From Lachnospiraceae bacterium (GTDB lineage: Bacteria > Bacillota > Clostridia > Lachnospirales > Lachnospiraceae), in contig JAJBTR010000124.1 in the NCBI GenBank assembly GCA_020860745.1, forward strand, positions 1-16,446: 16,446 nucleotides of DNA. The letters run 5' to 3'. This document shows positions 1-6,167 of the stretch, in pieces; the first letter of the stretch is position 1; each line of letters begins with the position of its first letter. The notes under the pieces were generated by a model. That model was given only the letters and a program-made list of their open reading frames with translations, was not told the DNA's origin and ran no database searches. Both the position numbers and the translations under genes were made by a program.

Positions 1-206
1 ATCATAGTCAGTTTATCTCGCTTTTCTGATAGCGGAGTCAAAAAATATACCCCCAGCAAAATATATAAAACACCAACAACCAGTGATAATCTGACATATA
101 AATCTATACTGCCTTTATTATTTCTCTTTTTCACAAAATTACATATTTCAACAGCGCCTGCTGCAAGAATTATAATCTCCAGCCAAAAATCCATAAATAT
201 ATTCAT
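1..206 (-). CDS. Small membrane protein, C-terminus off the left edge
   Basis: An open frame on the minus strand starts with ATG at 206 and runs off the window after 68 codons without a stop. A GTGAGG ribosome site sits just before the ATG. The protein has two hydrophobic stretches, about residues 3-25 (FMDFWLEIIILAAGAVEIC) and 40-58 (LSLVVGVLYILLGVYFLTP). A basic loop (FVKKRNNKGS) separates them and another basic stretch (SEKRDKL) follows. I do not recognise the family. Nothing else is visible beside it: the next gene on this strand ends at 459, with the 69-bp repeat between. The gene call rests on the ribosome site and the membrane-protein character, since the protein is incomplete here. 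Confidence 0.6.
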   Translation of the reverse strand, partial: MNIFMDFWLEIIILAAGAVEICNFVKKRNNKGSIDLYVRLSLVVGVLYILLGVYFLTPLSEKRDKLTM

Positions 207-281
207 ATTCCTCACATCTTTCCAAACACCAAATTATATTCCGGTCTTTGCACCTATGTGCCATAAGCCATGACTGCATAA

Positions 282-466
282 CACGTCCATATCCCACAGA
301 TAGTCATATCCGCCCTCTATATCAGAATTCATTTATCTTAAATGTAAAATCACATCCATATTCTAAAGATAAATACATTCGCCCCCTATACCAGGATTCA
401 CTTAACTTAACTGTAAAATCACGTCCATATTCTAAAGATAGATACATCTGCCCTCTACCTACAGAA
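282..466. repeat. 69-bp tandem repeat, about 2.7 copies
   Basis: Units begin at 282, 351 and 420, each with CAC(G/A)TCCATAT. The first two are 69 bp each and the third breaks off near 466, over the stop codon of the phosphoesterase gene at 459-461. Copies differ at scattered positions, so the array is not recent. Because 69 is divisible by 3, one plus-strand frame stays open with a 23-residue period (RPYSKD-YI-PL). That frame has no ATG and no ribosome site, so I do not call it a gene. It lies downstream of the phosphoesterase and could affect the 3' end of that transcript. Confidence 0.8.
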
Positions 467-1196
467 TCCTCTCCGGCCTAAACTTCAGAAAATCTCCGGA
501 AACGAGATGATACGATATGCCATGATATTTCCCTCGGATACTGTCGTGATACCTGCTCTCCCCATGACAATGAGAGTACACCACGTGCTCCGTGTGATAC
601 TGCTCCGCCATCCGGGTAAAGGCACTCTCTTTCTCGATCACACTGGTGGGCGGGTAATGCAGAAACATGATAAATTTCCGGTATCCGTCCGCCGCAGCCG
701 CGTCAAAGGACTGCTGTAATCTCGCGATTTCACGGTCGATCAGTTTTTCGGCGTGCGCTTCTTTCTCCTCATCCCAGCCGACGATTCTTCCTCGTCGGTC
801 CAGATAAAAGGGACCTTCAAACGTATATCCCTTCGTCCCGACCAGTGCATAGTCCTCATAGACATAATAATTATTCTGCAAAAATGACAGCCGGCCCTGA
901 TATTCCCGGTTCAGCCTTACTGTCTTCTTCGCATCCCAGAACATATCGCGATTGCCGCGAAGCAGAATTTTCCGTCCCGGCAGCGCTTCAATAAAAGCCA
1001 GATCCTCCCGACACTCCTCCAGCTTCCTGCCCCAGGAATGGTCTCCGGTGATCACAAGCGTATCTTCCGGCTGAATCAGCCGGTTGCAATATTTTTGAAT
1101 TTTCTCTTCATGCTTTTTCCAGACACTTCCAAATTGATCCATCGGTTTGTCTGCCTGGAAAGAAAGATGAAAATCTCCCATTGCGTATAATGCCAT
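459..1196 (-). CDS. Metallophosphoesterase (calcineurin-like, COG1768-type)
   Basis: A 245-residue protein with the five blocks of the calcineurin-like phosphoesterase fold in order: GDFH (D8, H10), GDHSWG (D52), GNRD (81-84), the histidine of FLHYPP (H180), and SHCH (H209, H211). These residues normally bind two metal ions that activate water for phosphoester cleavage. The usual GNHD block reads GNRD here, and the usual GHxH reads SHCH; as I recall, both are typical of the small COG1768 branch. No signal peptide or membrane segment is seen, so it is probably cytoplasmic. The start is supported by AGGAG upstream of the ATG at 1196. It follows the DUF4317 gene by 72 bases and is probably co-transcribed. 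The substrate cannot be told from sequence. Confidence 0.85.
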   Translation of the reverse strand: MALYAMGDFHLSFQADKPMDQFGSVWKKHEEKIQKYCNRLIQPEDTLVITGDHSWGRKLEECREDLAFIEALPGRKILLRGNRDMFWDAKKTVRLNREYQGRLSFLQNNYYVYEDYALVGTKGYTFEGPFYLDRRGRIVGWDEEKEAHAEKLIDREIARLQQSFDAAAADGYRKFIMFLHYPPTSVIEKESAFTRMAEQYHTEHVVYSHCHGESRYHDSIRGKYHGISYHLVSGDFLKFRPERIL

Positions 1197-1268
1197 AAGT
1201 GCTCCTGTCTTTCCGGATCAAATCTCTGCCTTTTCATTTTTTTTCATCCTTACAATTACCATCCGATA

Positions 1269-1892
1269 TCACACCAGAAAAATCTTCTCCAAAGAATCCC
1301 CGCCATCCCGGAATATCTCAATCCGGTCACAGTCCCCGCTGCGGTCTCTGAAAGCCGGAAATAAAAAGCCGCTCTCCGGTTTCCCCGGATTATAGTCCTG
1401 ATCCACCTGGCAGACCGCACAGACCAGAAATGAATACACTTCCTCCGATTCTCCCTGCCACTCCCGGTCGCTGCCATGCAGCGGAACATCATAGTTCCCG
1501 TAAAACAGATAAAACGCGAAAGCCCCGGAGGAATGATATCTCTCTCCGACAAGTTCATAGAGAACGTCCAGCAAAGCGTCATTTTTTAAGCCGCAATCCA
1601 GAAGCGCCATCAGCATCTGCCAGACCGTTCCCGGTTTTTCATCCGCCGGGTCAAAGCGGTATTCTCGCAGTTGCTCATTTGTCCGGGAAAAAGGAATTGC
1701 TTTCGCGATTTCCAGGTTTGATTTCTGCTCCGCTGCGGTAAGCTTCTTAAAATGCCGGTTAAATGTTCCGTCTATGTAACCATCTTCATCAAAATACGCG
1801 CCTGCGATTCTGGAAAAGCAGTTTCGACTCAGTGTCATCCGCCGCGTGAGTTCCAGCATATCGTCACGATTAATTTGTCCTTGTTGGTGCAT
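1269..1892 (-). CDS. DUF4317-family protein, short form or truncated
   Basis: A 207-residue protein. The N-terminal part (DDMLELTRRMTLSRNCFSRI, then GAYFDEDGYIDGTFNRHF) and the later block GFLFPAFRDRSGD resemble the DUF4317 family of Clostridia, whose function is unknown. From memory, family members are nearly twice this length and continue well past the PAF-DRS block; here the protein stops about 25 residues after it (EKIFLV) and only 72 bases separate it from the next gene. The C-terminal half therefore looks lost, unless this is a natural short subfamily. The start at 1892 has AGGAGA eight bases upstream. A TATAAT box at 1982-1987 would serve as its promoter. It likely forms an operon with the phosphoesterase downstream. 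Confidence 0.7.
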   Translation of the reverse strand: MHQQGQINRDDMLELTRRMTLSRNCFSRIAGAYFDEDGYIDGTFNRHFKKLTAAEQKSNLEIAKAIPFSRTNEQLREYRFDPADEKPGTVWQMLMALLDCGLKNDALLDVLYELVGERYHSSGAFAFYLFYGNYDVPLHGSDREWQGESEEVYSFLVCAVCQVDQDYNPGKPESGFLFPAFRDRSGDCDRIEIFRDGGDSLEKIFLV

Positions 1893-1981
1893 ATCAATTA
1901 TCTCCTATGTTCGGCACAAAGTGTTTCACCTATCACAGTCCAATTTCCAGGATGCTTTTTGTTTGCCAACCCGACATGTAC

Positions 1982-1987
1982 ATTATA
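1982..1987 (-). promoter_or_regulatory. -10 box for the DUF4317/phosphoesterase pair
   Basis: Read on the minus strand this is a perfect TATAAT about 90 bases upstream of the ATG at 1892. The -35 region is weak; the best fit at 17 bases is TATTCA. The rest of 1893-2119 holds AT-rich DNA with no gene that I can support. Confidence 0.45.
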
Positions 1988-2119
1988 CAGCATCTTTCTT
2001 TTTTTGAATAGAAGGCACTCTGGACTTTTAAAGAATTTTCAAAAAAATGCTAATGTCTGCAAACTCCCATATGCGCACTCCTTCAGAAAAGTTTTTTTGC
2101 AACAAATCAACTCATAAAT

Positions 2120-2245
2120 TGCACCGAAAAGGGCAATCTCCGCTACGACTATTTTTTCCCTATGGATGAGCCGGAAACCGTACTGTTAATCGATGAATGG
2201 GAGAATCAGGCAGCGATTGACAGACATCACGCGTCGCCAATGATG
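2120..2245 (+). pseudogene. Fragment of an ABM-type (quinol monooxygenase-like) gene
   Basis: The plus-strand frame reads EKGNLRYDYFFPMDEPETVL, then LLIDEWENQAAIDRHHASPM. This is the middle-to-late part of the antibiotic-biosynthesis-monooxygenase fold (YgiN-like), with the usual G-LRY, EEW-like and HH-SP blocks. There is no start codon or ribosome site, and the sequence before EKG does not resemble the family, so the 5' end is missing. After HHASPMMP the frame runs into antisense of the SHOCT fragment and stops at TAA by 2285. It is a remnant with both ends lost. Such genes often sit near flavodoxin and aldo/keto reductase genes like those at 4274-5627, so it may once have belonged to that neighbourhood; that link is inference. 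Confidence 0.7.
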
Positions 2246-2322
2246 CCTTTTTCAAGCATGGATCTCGCAGCTGACAGGGAGATGTAATAGAGTTTTTCAG
2301 CGTTAAATTGTTCTTCATTCAT
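2227..2322 (-). pseudogene. Truncated SHOCT-domain small protein
   Basis: The ATG at 2322 overlaps the stop of the upstream zinc-finger gene (ATGAATGA), as expected for translational coupling. The product MNEEQFNAEKLYYISLSAAR, followed by SMLEKGIIGDA, is the beginning of the SHOCT-type small proteins commonly paired with this zinc-finger family. Those normally continue past the SML-KG-I block for roughly another 25 residues. Here the frame ends after 31 residues, exactly where the ABM fragment begins on the other strand, so the gene was cut by a rearrangement. Confidence 0.65.
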
Positions 2323-2716
2323 GGCAGCTGCCTCCCTTAAACCGGTCTTTGATATAACACTCGTGAGAGCAGTACTTCCGGTGGGCATTCCCGTAAGCCG
2401 AGAAGTCTTTGCCGCAGCATGGGCAGGTGTAATTGTAAACAGCTTTCCGATGAACCGACTCCGGGTGGCTGTTCCACCATTTCTGTCGGCATTCCCCACA
2501 GCAGAATAGCTGTTTCTTTGTTTTGGGCTTCTGCTCAATAATGCCGCCGCATTCACGGCACCGAGGCTGTTCATCCTCAGATTTTTCCTTCCTGGAAATC
2601 CTGTGAAAGAAGCTCTTTAATGTATTTACCGAGATGCCTGTCTCTCTGGAAATCTGCGCGTAGGTGTGGCCTGCATCACGCAGTCTTAAAATGCTGTCGC
2701 ATTCGTTTGTGGTCAT
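2315..2716 (-). CDS. HTH plus zinc-ribbon small protein of mobile-element type
   Basis: A 133-residue protein. Residues 4-40 form a helix-turn-helix (AGHTYAQISRETGISVNTLK), the reason similar proteins are often labelled sigma-70-like. Two cysteine clusters follow: C53-x2-C56 with C73/C76, and C98-x2-C101 with C116/C120, each fitting a zinc ribbon. I prefer the start at 2716 because GGAGG lies nine bases upstream; the upstream ATG at 2749 has no such site and its extra residues are unlike the family. The protein probably binds DNA. In Clostridia this gene is often paired with a SHOCT gene and a large serine recombinase in integrated elements (from memory). Here its SHOCT partner is cut off and a recombinase fragment lies 10 kb away. 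Confidence 0.75.
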   Translation of the reverse strand: MTTNECDSILRLRDAGHTYAQISRETGISVNTLKSFFHRISRKEKSEDEQPRCRECGGIIEQKPKTKKQLFCCGECRQKWWNSHPESVHRKAVYNYTCPCCGKDFSAYGNAHRKYCSHECYIKDRFKGGSCHE

Positions 2717-2825
2717 AGCTTTTCGCCTCCAGTCTGAGGGAGGGTGCATCCTTCCTCATTTCCTAAAGGACAGGCTGAACGAAAAATTAAAAAAAGTGGA
2801 TAAAAGGATTTTGAAGGACAGGCAA

Positions 2826-2868
2826 TAAAAAATACCTGTCAGGGAAACCAATCCCCAACAGGCATTAG
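2826..2868 (-). terminator. Rho-independent terminator of the MerR gene
   Basis: On the minus strand, ATGCCTGT and TGGGGA pair across a short TTGGT loop with TTCCCTG and ACAGGTAT, followed at once by TTTTTT. It starts about 20 bases after the merR stop codon. Confidence 0.85.
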
Positions 2869-2888
2869 AATTTGTGTGTTTGATTTTT

Positions 2889-3326
2889 TTAATTATGAGC
2901 TTTCTCATATGTGAGTCTGATTTCTTCCGGCATATCTTCCGGCTTCATTGCTTTCAGTCGATTCTCATTTCCGTCCCGAATGGCCTGCTCATAATACCAG
3001 CATTTATACTTAAGAAGCGCAAGAACGCCTTTCATTCTTTCCATTTCCGACTCGACAGACTCTATCTGTTTTTCAAACAATTCTTTTCGCTTCTGATAAG
3101 TCGCATTACCCTGTTCGCACCATTCCATATATTGCTTGATGTCCTTAATCTCCAGACCGGATTTCTTTAGGCATTCTATCACGCGCAGAGTCTCAATTTC
3201 TCTGTCTGAGAATTTCCTTATGCCGGAAGAGCGCTGCAGGTTCGGAAAGAGTCCTTCTTTATCATAATAGTGAAGAGTAGAAATGGGCAGGTCAAACATC
3301 TCCGATACTTGGCCAATTGTGTACAT
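2889..3326 (-). CDS. MerR-family transcriptional regulator
   Basis: A 145-residue protein starting MYTIGQVSEMFDLPISTLHY with the typical YYDKEGLFP wing, so residues 1-70 form the MerR winged helix DNA-binding domain. A long charged helix (about 80-125, KRKELFEKQIESVESEMERM) is the usual dimerisation coiled coil. The C-terminus is short, and its only cysteines (near positions 52, 68 and 108) are not in a metal-binding pattern, so a heavy-metal sensor is unlikely. Aldehyde- or electrophile-responsive members related to AdhR are a closer fit. The start at 3326 has GGAGG upstream; a longer open frame to 3431 would run across the operator. It is divergent from the decarboxylase-cupin gene and shares the 160-bp control region, so it probably regulates that operon. 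Confidence 0.85.
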   Translation of the reverse strand: MYTIGQVSEMFDLPISTLHYYDKEGLFPNLQRSSGIRKFSDREIETLRVIECLKKSGLEIKDIKQYMEWCEQGNATYQKRKELFEKQIESVESEMERMKGVLALLKYKCWYYEQAIRDGNENRLKAMKPEDMPEEIRLTYEKAHN

Positions 3327-3370
3327 AACAGATATAACCTCCAATTCAAAGAAAATTTTCAAATAAGGTA

Positions 3371-3401
3371 TTGACCTAAAGTTAGGTTCAGGTATTAGAA
3401 T
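3371..3401 (+). promoter_or_regulatory. MerR-type promoter with 19-bp spacer and dyad operator
   Basis: TTGACC at 3371-3376 and TAGAAT at 3396-3401 are separated by 19 bp, longer than the normal 17, as in MerR-activated promoters. In the spacer, ACCTAAAGTTAGGTTCAGGT (3374-3393) is an imperfect dyad centred at 3383/3384, and the inner ACCTAA-AG-TTAGGT is a perfect 6+2+6 palindrome. The arrangement matches the known mode in which MerR proteins twist the DNA to realign the two boxes. Confidence 0.75.
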
Positions 3402-3487
3402 GATGATATCACATGAAGAGCGAAGTGTCAAACAGATTCAGATTTTGATTTATGGCATTTCCTGTATCAGATTGGAGGCATTTGCAT

Positions 3488-4249
3488 ATGGAAAAAATAG
3501 TACAGACAGCAGGGCGGGATGCCCTTGGAAAATTTGCACCGGAGTTCGCGGACCTGAATGATAACATCCTTTTTGGAAAAGTGTGGAATGACGAAGACAT
3601 CGATCACAAGACTCGTTGCATCATTACCGTGGTGGCACTGATGTCATCCGGTATTACGGATTCTTCTTTAAAGTATCATCTGGAAAACGCGAAGAAAGCA
3701 GGCGTAACCAGAAAAGAAATTGCGGCAATTATTACTCATGTTGCCTTTTACGCAGGCTGGCCGAAGGGCTGGGCAGTATTCAATATGGCAAAAGAAGTGT
3801 GGGCAGAGGAAATAGATGCGGAGCCAACTGATGCAAAAGCAGCACACGCGGTGGAGATGGTATTTCCGATTGGTGCGCCAAATGACGCTTTTGCGCAGTA
3901 CTTCATCGGCAAGAGCTACCTCGCACCGGTATCCACCAGTCAGGTCGGTATTTTCAATGTGACTTTTGAGCCGGGATGCCGCAACAACTGGCATGTTCAT
4001 CACGCTGATAAAGGCGGCGGACAGATTTTAATCTGCGTGGCCGGACGAGGATATTATCAGGAGTGGGGTAAAGACGCTGTGGAGATGAAGCCGGGAGACT
4101 GCATCAACATTCCGGTTGGTGTGAAGCATTGGCACGGCGCTGTGCCGGACAGCTGGTTCTCTCATCTCGCGGTCGAGGTGCCGGGAGAAAATGGCTCTAA
4201 TGAGTGGCTTGAAGCCGTGGATGACAGCCAGTATGGAATTTTGAAATAA
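3488..4249 (+). CDS. Carboxymuconolactone decarboxylase-cupin fusion protein
   Basis: A 253-residue two-domain protein. Residues 15-110 are an AhpD/carboxymuconolactone-decarboxylase-like helical domain (HKTRCIITVVALMSSGITDS, then KKAGVTRKEIAAIITHVAFY). It lacks the CxxC pair of AhpD peroxidase partners, having only C44. Residues 150-235 are a cupin with metal-ligand blocks NNWHVHHADKGG (H169, H171, H172) and PVGVKHWHGA (H214, H216). Such fusions are common in anaerobes and are usually annotated only by domain; the reaction is unknown. I chose the ATG at 3488 because GGAGG lies nine bases upstream. It is first in a plus-strand operon with flavodoxin (24-base gap) and aldo/keto reductase, under the MerR-type promoter. 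A damaged second copy of its tail lies at 7228-7415. Confidence 0.85.
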   Translation: MEKIVQTAGRDALGKFAPEFADLNDNILFGKVWNDEDIDHKTRCIITVVALMSSGITDSSLKYHLENAKKAGVTRKEIAAIITHVAFYAGWPKGWAVFNMAKEVWAEEIDAEPTDAKAAHAVEMVFPIGAPNDAFAQYFIGKSYLAPVSTSQVGIFNVTFEPGCRNNWHVHHADKGGGQILICVAGRGYYQEWGKDAVEMKPGDCINIPVGVKHWHGAVPDSWFSHLAVEVPGENGSNEWLEAVDDSQYGILK

Positions 4250-4273
4250 TGATAGAATGCGAGGACATTTACT

Positions 4274-4750
4274 ATGGCAAAGAAAGCATTAGTGGCATAT
4301 TTTTCTGCAAGCGGAGTGACCGCTGCTCTGGCAAAACGACTGGCAGATGCAATCGGTGCAGACCTGCATGAAATCCAGCCGGAGGTTCCTTATACAAAAG
4401 AAGACTTAGACTGGATGAATAAAAACAGTCGAAGCAGCGTGGAGATGAATGATAAGTCTTTCCGTCCGCCGGTAGCAAACCGCGTAGAGAATATAAGCGA
4501 TTACGACACTATTTACATTGGTTTTCCAATATGGTGGTATGTGGCTCCAACCATCATCAACACGTTTTTGGAGCAGTATGACCTGACCGGCAAAGAGATT
4601 ATTCCCTTTGCAACATCAGGCAGCAGCGGCATGGGACGGACAAATGAAGAACTGAAGGCGTCCTGTAAAGGCGCGGTCTTAAAGGAAGGCAAGCGTTTCG
4701 CTGCCAATGCCGGTGCAGCAGAGCTTAAAGCCTGGGCAGAGAAAAATTGA
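4274..4750 (+). CDS. Flavodoxin
   Basis: A 158-residue protein with a single flavodoxin fold. The FMN phosphate loop is YFSASGVT (residues 9-16), and the regions contacting the isoalloxazine ring are GFPIWWYVAPT (near 83-93) and ATSGSSGMG (near 113-121). It would carry electrons in the cytoplasm via FMN. This branch of short flavodoxins is often found beside aldo/keto reductases and cupin proteins in Clostridia. The start has GAGGA upstream and lies 24 bases after the cupin stop. The next gene starts 20 bases after its stop and no terminator is seen, so the three genes are probably one transcript. The redox partner cannot be told from sequence, though the neighbouring reductase is an obvious candidate. 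Confidence 0.9.
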   Translation: MAKKALVAYFSASGVTAALAKRLADAIGADLHEIQPEVPYTKEDLDWMNKNSRSSVEMNDKSFRPPVANRVENISDYDTIYIGFPIWWYVAPTIINTFLEQYDLTGKEIIPFATSGSSGMGRTNEELKASCKGAVLKEGKRFAANAGAAELKAWAEKN

Positions 4751-4769
4751 TGAAAGGAAGAAAAATATC

Positions 4770-5627
4770 ATGGAATACGTAACATTATCAAACGGAGTCA
4801 AAATGCCAATTCTGGGCTACGGAGTATATCAGGTAACGCAGGAGGAATGTGAACGCTGTGTGCTGGATGCGCTGAAAGCAGGCTACCGTTCCATTGACAC
4901 GGCACAGAGTTATTTTAATGAAGCAGAGGTCGGCTCCGCGATTCAAAAATCCGGAATTCCCCGTGAGGAGATTTTCCTTACTACAAAGGTCTGGATTGAA
5001 AATTATGGATATGAAGCTGCGAAGAAATCTGTACTTAAATCCATGCGTAAACTGCAGACAGATTATCTGGATTTATGTTTGCTTCATCAGCCATTCTCTG
5101 ATTATTATGGTGCCTGGAGAGCGCTAGAGGAGTTATATGAGCAAGGCAAAATCAGGGCAATCGGTGTGTCTAATTTCTATCCTGACCGTCTGGTTGATAT
5201 AGCATCATTTGCCCGAATTCGCCCAATGGTTAATCAAGCGGAAACACATCCGCTCAACCAGCAGGTGCTTGCGAAAAAATACATGGATAAGTATGGTGTG
5301 CAGATTGAAGCGTGGGCTCCTTTTGGTGAAGGACGCGGAAATATGTTCAGCAATCCTGCAATTGCCGCTATTGGAGAAAAATACGGCAAGACCGTGGCTC
5401 AGGTCATCCTGCGTTGGCACATACAGAGGGGAGTCGTTGTGATTCCGAAATCAACACATTATGAGAGGATGGCTGAAAACTTCGATGTTTTCGATTTCAG
5501 CTTATCTGATGAAGATATGGCGGCAATGGCAGCACTTGATAAGAAAGAAAGCTCGTTTTTCTCGCATTACGATCCAGCAATGGTAGAATGGTTTGTGCAA
5601 ATGGTGGAAGAACGGAAGAATCGTTAG
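4770..5627 (+). CDS. Aldo/keto reductase
   Basis: A 285-residue aldo/keto reductase with the full catalytic tetrad: D43 (SIDTAQ), Y48 (YFNE), K73 (TTKVW) and H106 (LLHQP). The C-terminal NADPH-binding part is visible as VIPKST and the arginine of the following helix. Such enzymes reduce aldehydes and ketones with NADPH. The length and the GYRSIDTA block fit the 2,5-diketogluconate-reductase-like branch. I chose the ATG at 4770, which has AGGAAG upstream; a longer frame from 4707 would overlap the flavodoxin gene and add residues foreign to the family. It ends the operon. No terminator follows; instead a phage gene relic abuts its stop codon within a few bases. Confidence 0.92.
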   Translation: MEYVTLSNGVKMPILGYGVYQVTQEECERCVLDALKAGYRSIDTAQSYFNEAEVGSAIQKSGIPREEIFLTTKVWIENYGYEAAKKSVLKSMRKLQTDYLDLCLLHQPFSDYYGAWRALEELYEQGKIRAIGVSNFYPDRLVDIASFARIRPMVNQAETHPLNQQVLAKKYMDKYGVQIEAWAPFGEGRGNMFSNPAIAAIGEKYGKTVAQVILRWHIQRGVVVIPKSTHYERMAENFDVFDFSLSDEDMAAMAALDKKESSFFSHYDPAMVEWFVQMVEERKNR

Positions 5628-5690
5628 ATATCCAGCGATAGCCTTTTTCAGCCTGCCGCCGGTACCGGGTTTTGGTCCTCTTGTACCCAT
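5628..5690 (-). pseudogene. 5' end of a phage terminase small-subunit gene (P27-like)
   Basis: A minus-strand start at 5690 preceded by a strong AGAGGAGGTG site encodes MGTRGPKPGTGGRLKKAIAG, the N-terminus I recognise from P27-family phage terminase small subunits of Clostridia. After about 20 residues the frame reads into antisense of the aldo/keto reductase and ends. Only the first tenth or so of the gene remains, joined to the 3' end of the reductase gene, so a prophage has been almost wholly deleted here. The 5691-5820 DNA upstream of it, with an unbroken run of eight G on this strand (5755-5762), looks like the matching phage upstream region. Confidence 0.6.
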
Positions 5691-5842
5691 TTTCAAAGCA
5701 CCTCCTCTCCAAAGGGGCTATTCCCCTAAAAACTTTTGCGATTTTGTGCGCGTGCCCCCCCCGCACCGTTCCCTGGGAGAAGTCGAACAGAGATTTGCCC
5801 CGCCCCAGGGTCTCAAAAAATTATAAAAAATCACGAATTTGA

Positions 5843-5871
5843 TTGGCAACGTAAACCAAAGCGACTATTAT
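5843..5871 (+). promoter_or_regulatory. Promoter of the relB-like antitoxin gene
   Basis: TTGGCA (5843-5848) and TATTAT (5866-5871) are separated by exactly 17 bp and lie 23 bases upstream of the antitoxin ATG. Confidence 0.6.
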
Positions 5872-5894
5872 ATGTTTGAAAGGAAGTGATTGCT

Positions 5895-6167
5895 ATGGCT
5901 ACAGCACCAACTCAAATTCGTATCGATTCCGATATCAAAAAGCAGGCAACAGACCTGTTCAGTGACCTTGGACTGGATATGTCCAGTGCAGTAAACATGT
6001 TTCTCCATCAGTGTATCCTTCGCGGCGGTCTTCCGTTCGCTGTCGAGATGCCTCGCTATGGCAAGCAGACTCTTGAAGCAATGGAAGAAGCAAGACGTAT
6101 TTCCCGCGATTCTGACGTCAAAGGGTATACCAGCATGGAAGAGCTTAAACGGGCTCTGGACGATTAA
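5895..6167 (+). CDS. RelB/DinJ-type antitoxin without its toxin
   Basis: A 90-residue protein. Residues 4-45 (PTQIRIDSDIKKQATDLFSD, then LGLDMSSAVNMFLHQ) form the ribbon-helix-helix DNA-binding domain of RelB/DinJ antitoxins, and the IL-RGGLPF block is diagnostic. The tail (VKGYTSMEELKRALDD) is the part that normally wraps the toxin. I chose the ATG at 5895 with AAAGGAAG upstream; a GTG at 5886 is in frame but overlaps that site. Promoter and gene look intact. A YafQ/RelE-type toxin normally follows with a few bases of overlap. Here the stop is followed directly by ATG and a piece of a type I restriction gene, so the toxin has been deleted. The protein could still repress its own promoter. 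Confidence 0.85.
   Translation: MATAPTQIRIDSDIKKQATDLFSDLGLDMSSAVNMFLHQCILRGGLPFAVEMPRYGKQTLEAMEEARRISRDSDVKGYTSMEELKRALDD

Noticed and set aside
282..466. CRISPR array
   Set aside because: The units are contiguous 69-bp repeats with no short constant repeat separated by unique spacers.
248..481. 77-residue frame over the 69-bp repeat as a repeat protein gene
   Set aside because: It begins at a TTG without a ribosome site and ends inside the neighbouring gene on the other strand; the open frame follows simply from a period divisible by three.
1430..1741. Plus-strand 103-residue open frame
   Set aside because: Antisense to the DUF4317 gene; rich in R, P and S with no recognisable blocks.
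2058..2078. Six-codon leader peptide (MGVCRH) on the minus strand with AAGGAG upstream
   Set aside because: It lies upstream of the TATAAT box of the DUF4317 gene, so it would not be in that transcript; probably chance or a remnant.
5593..5826. Plus-strand open frame across the phage relic
   Set aside because: It crosses from the reductase end into antisense terminase sequence; no start signal.
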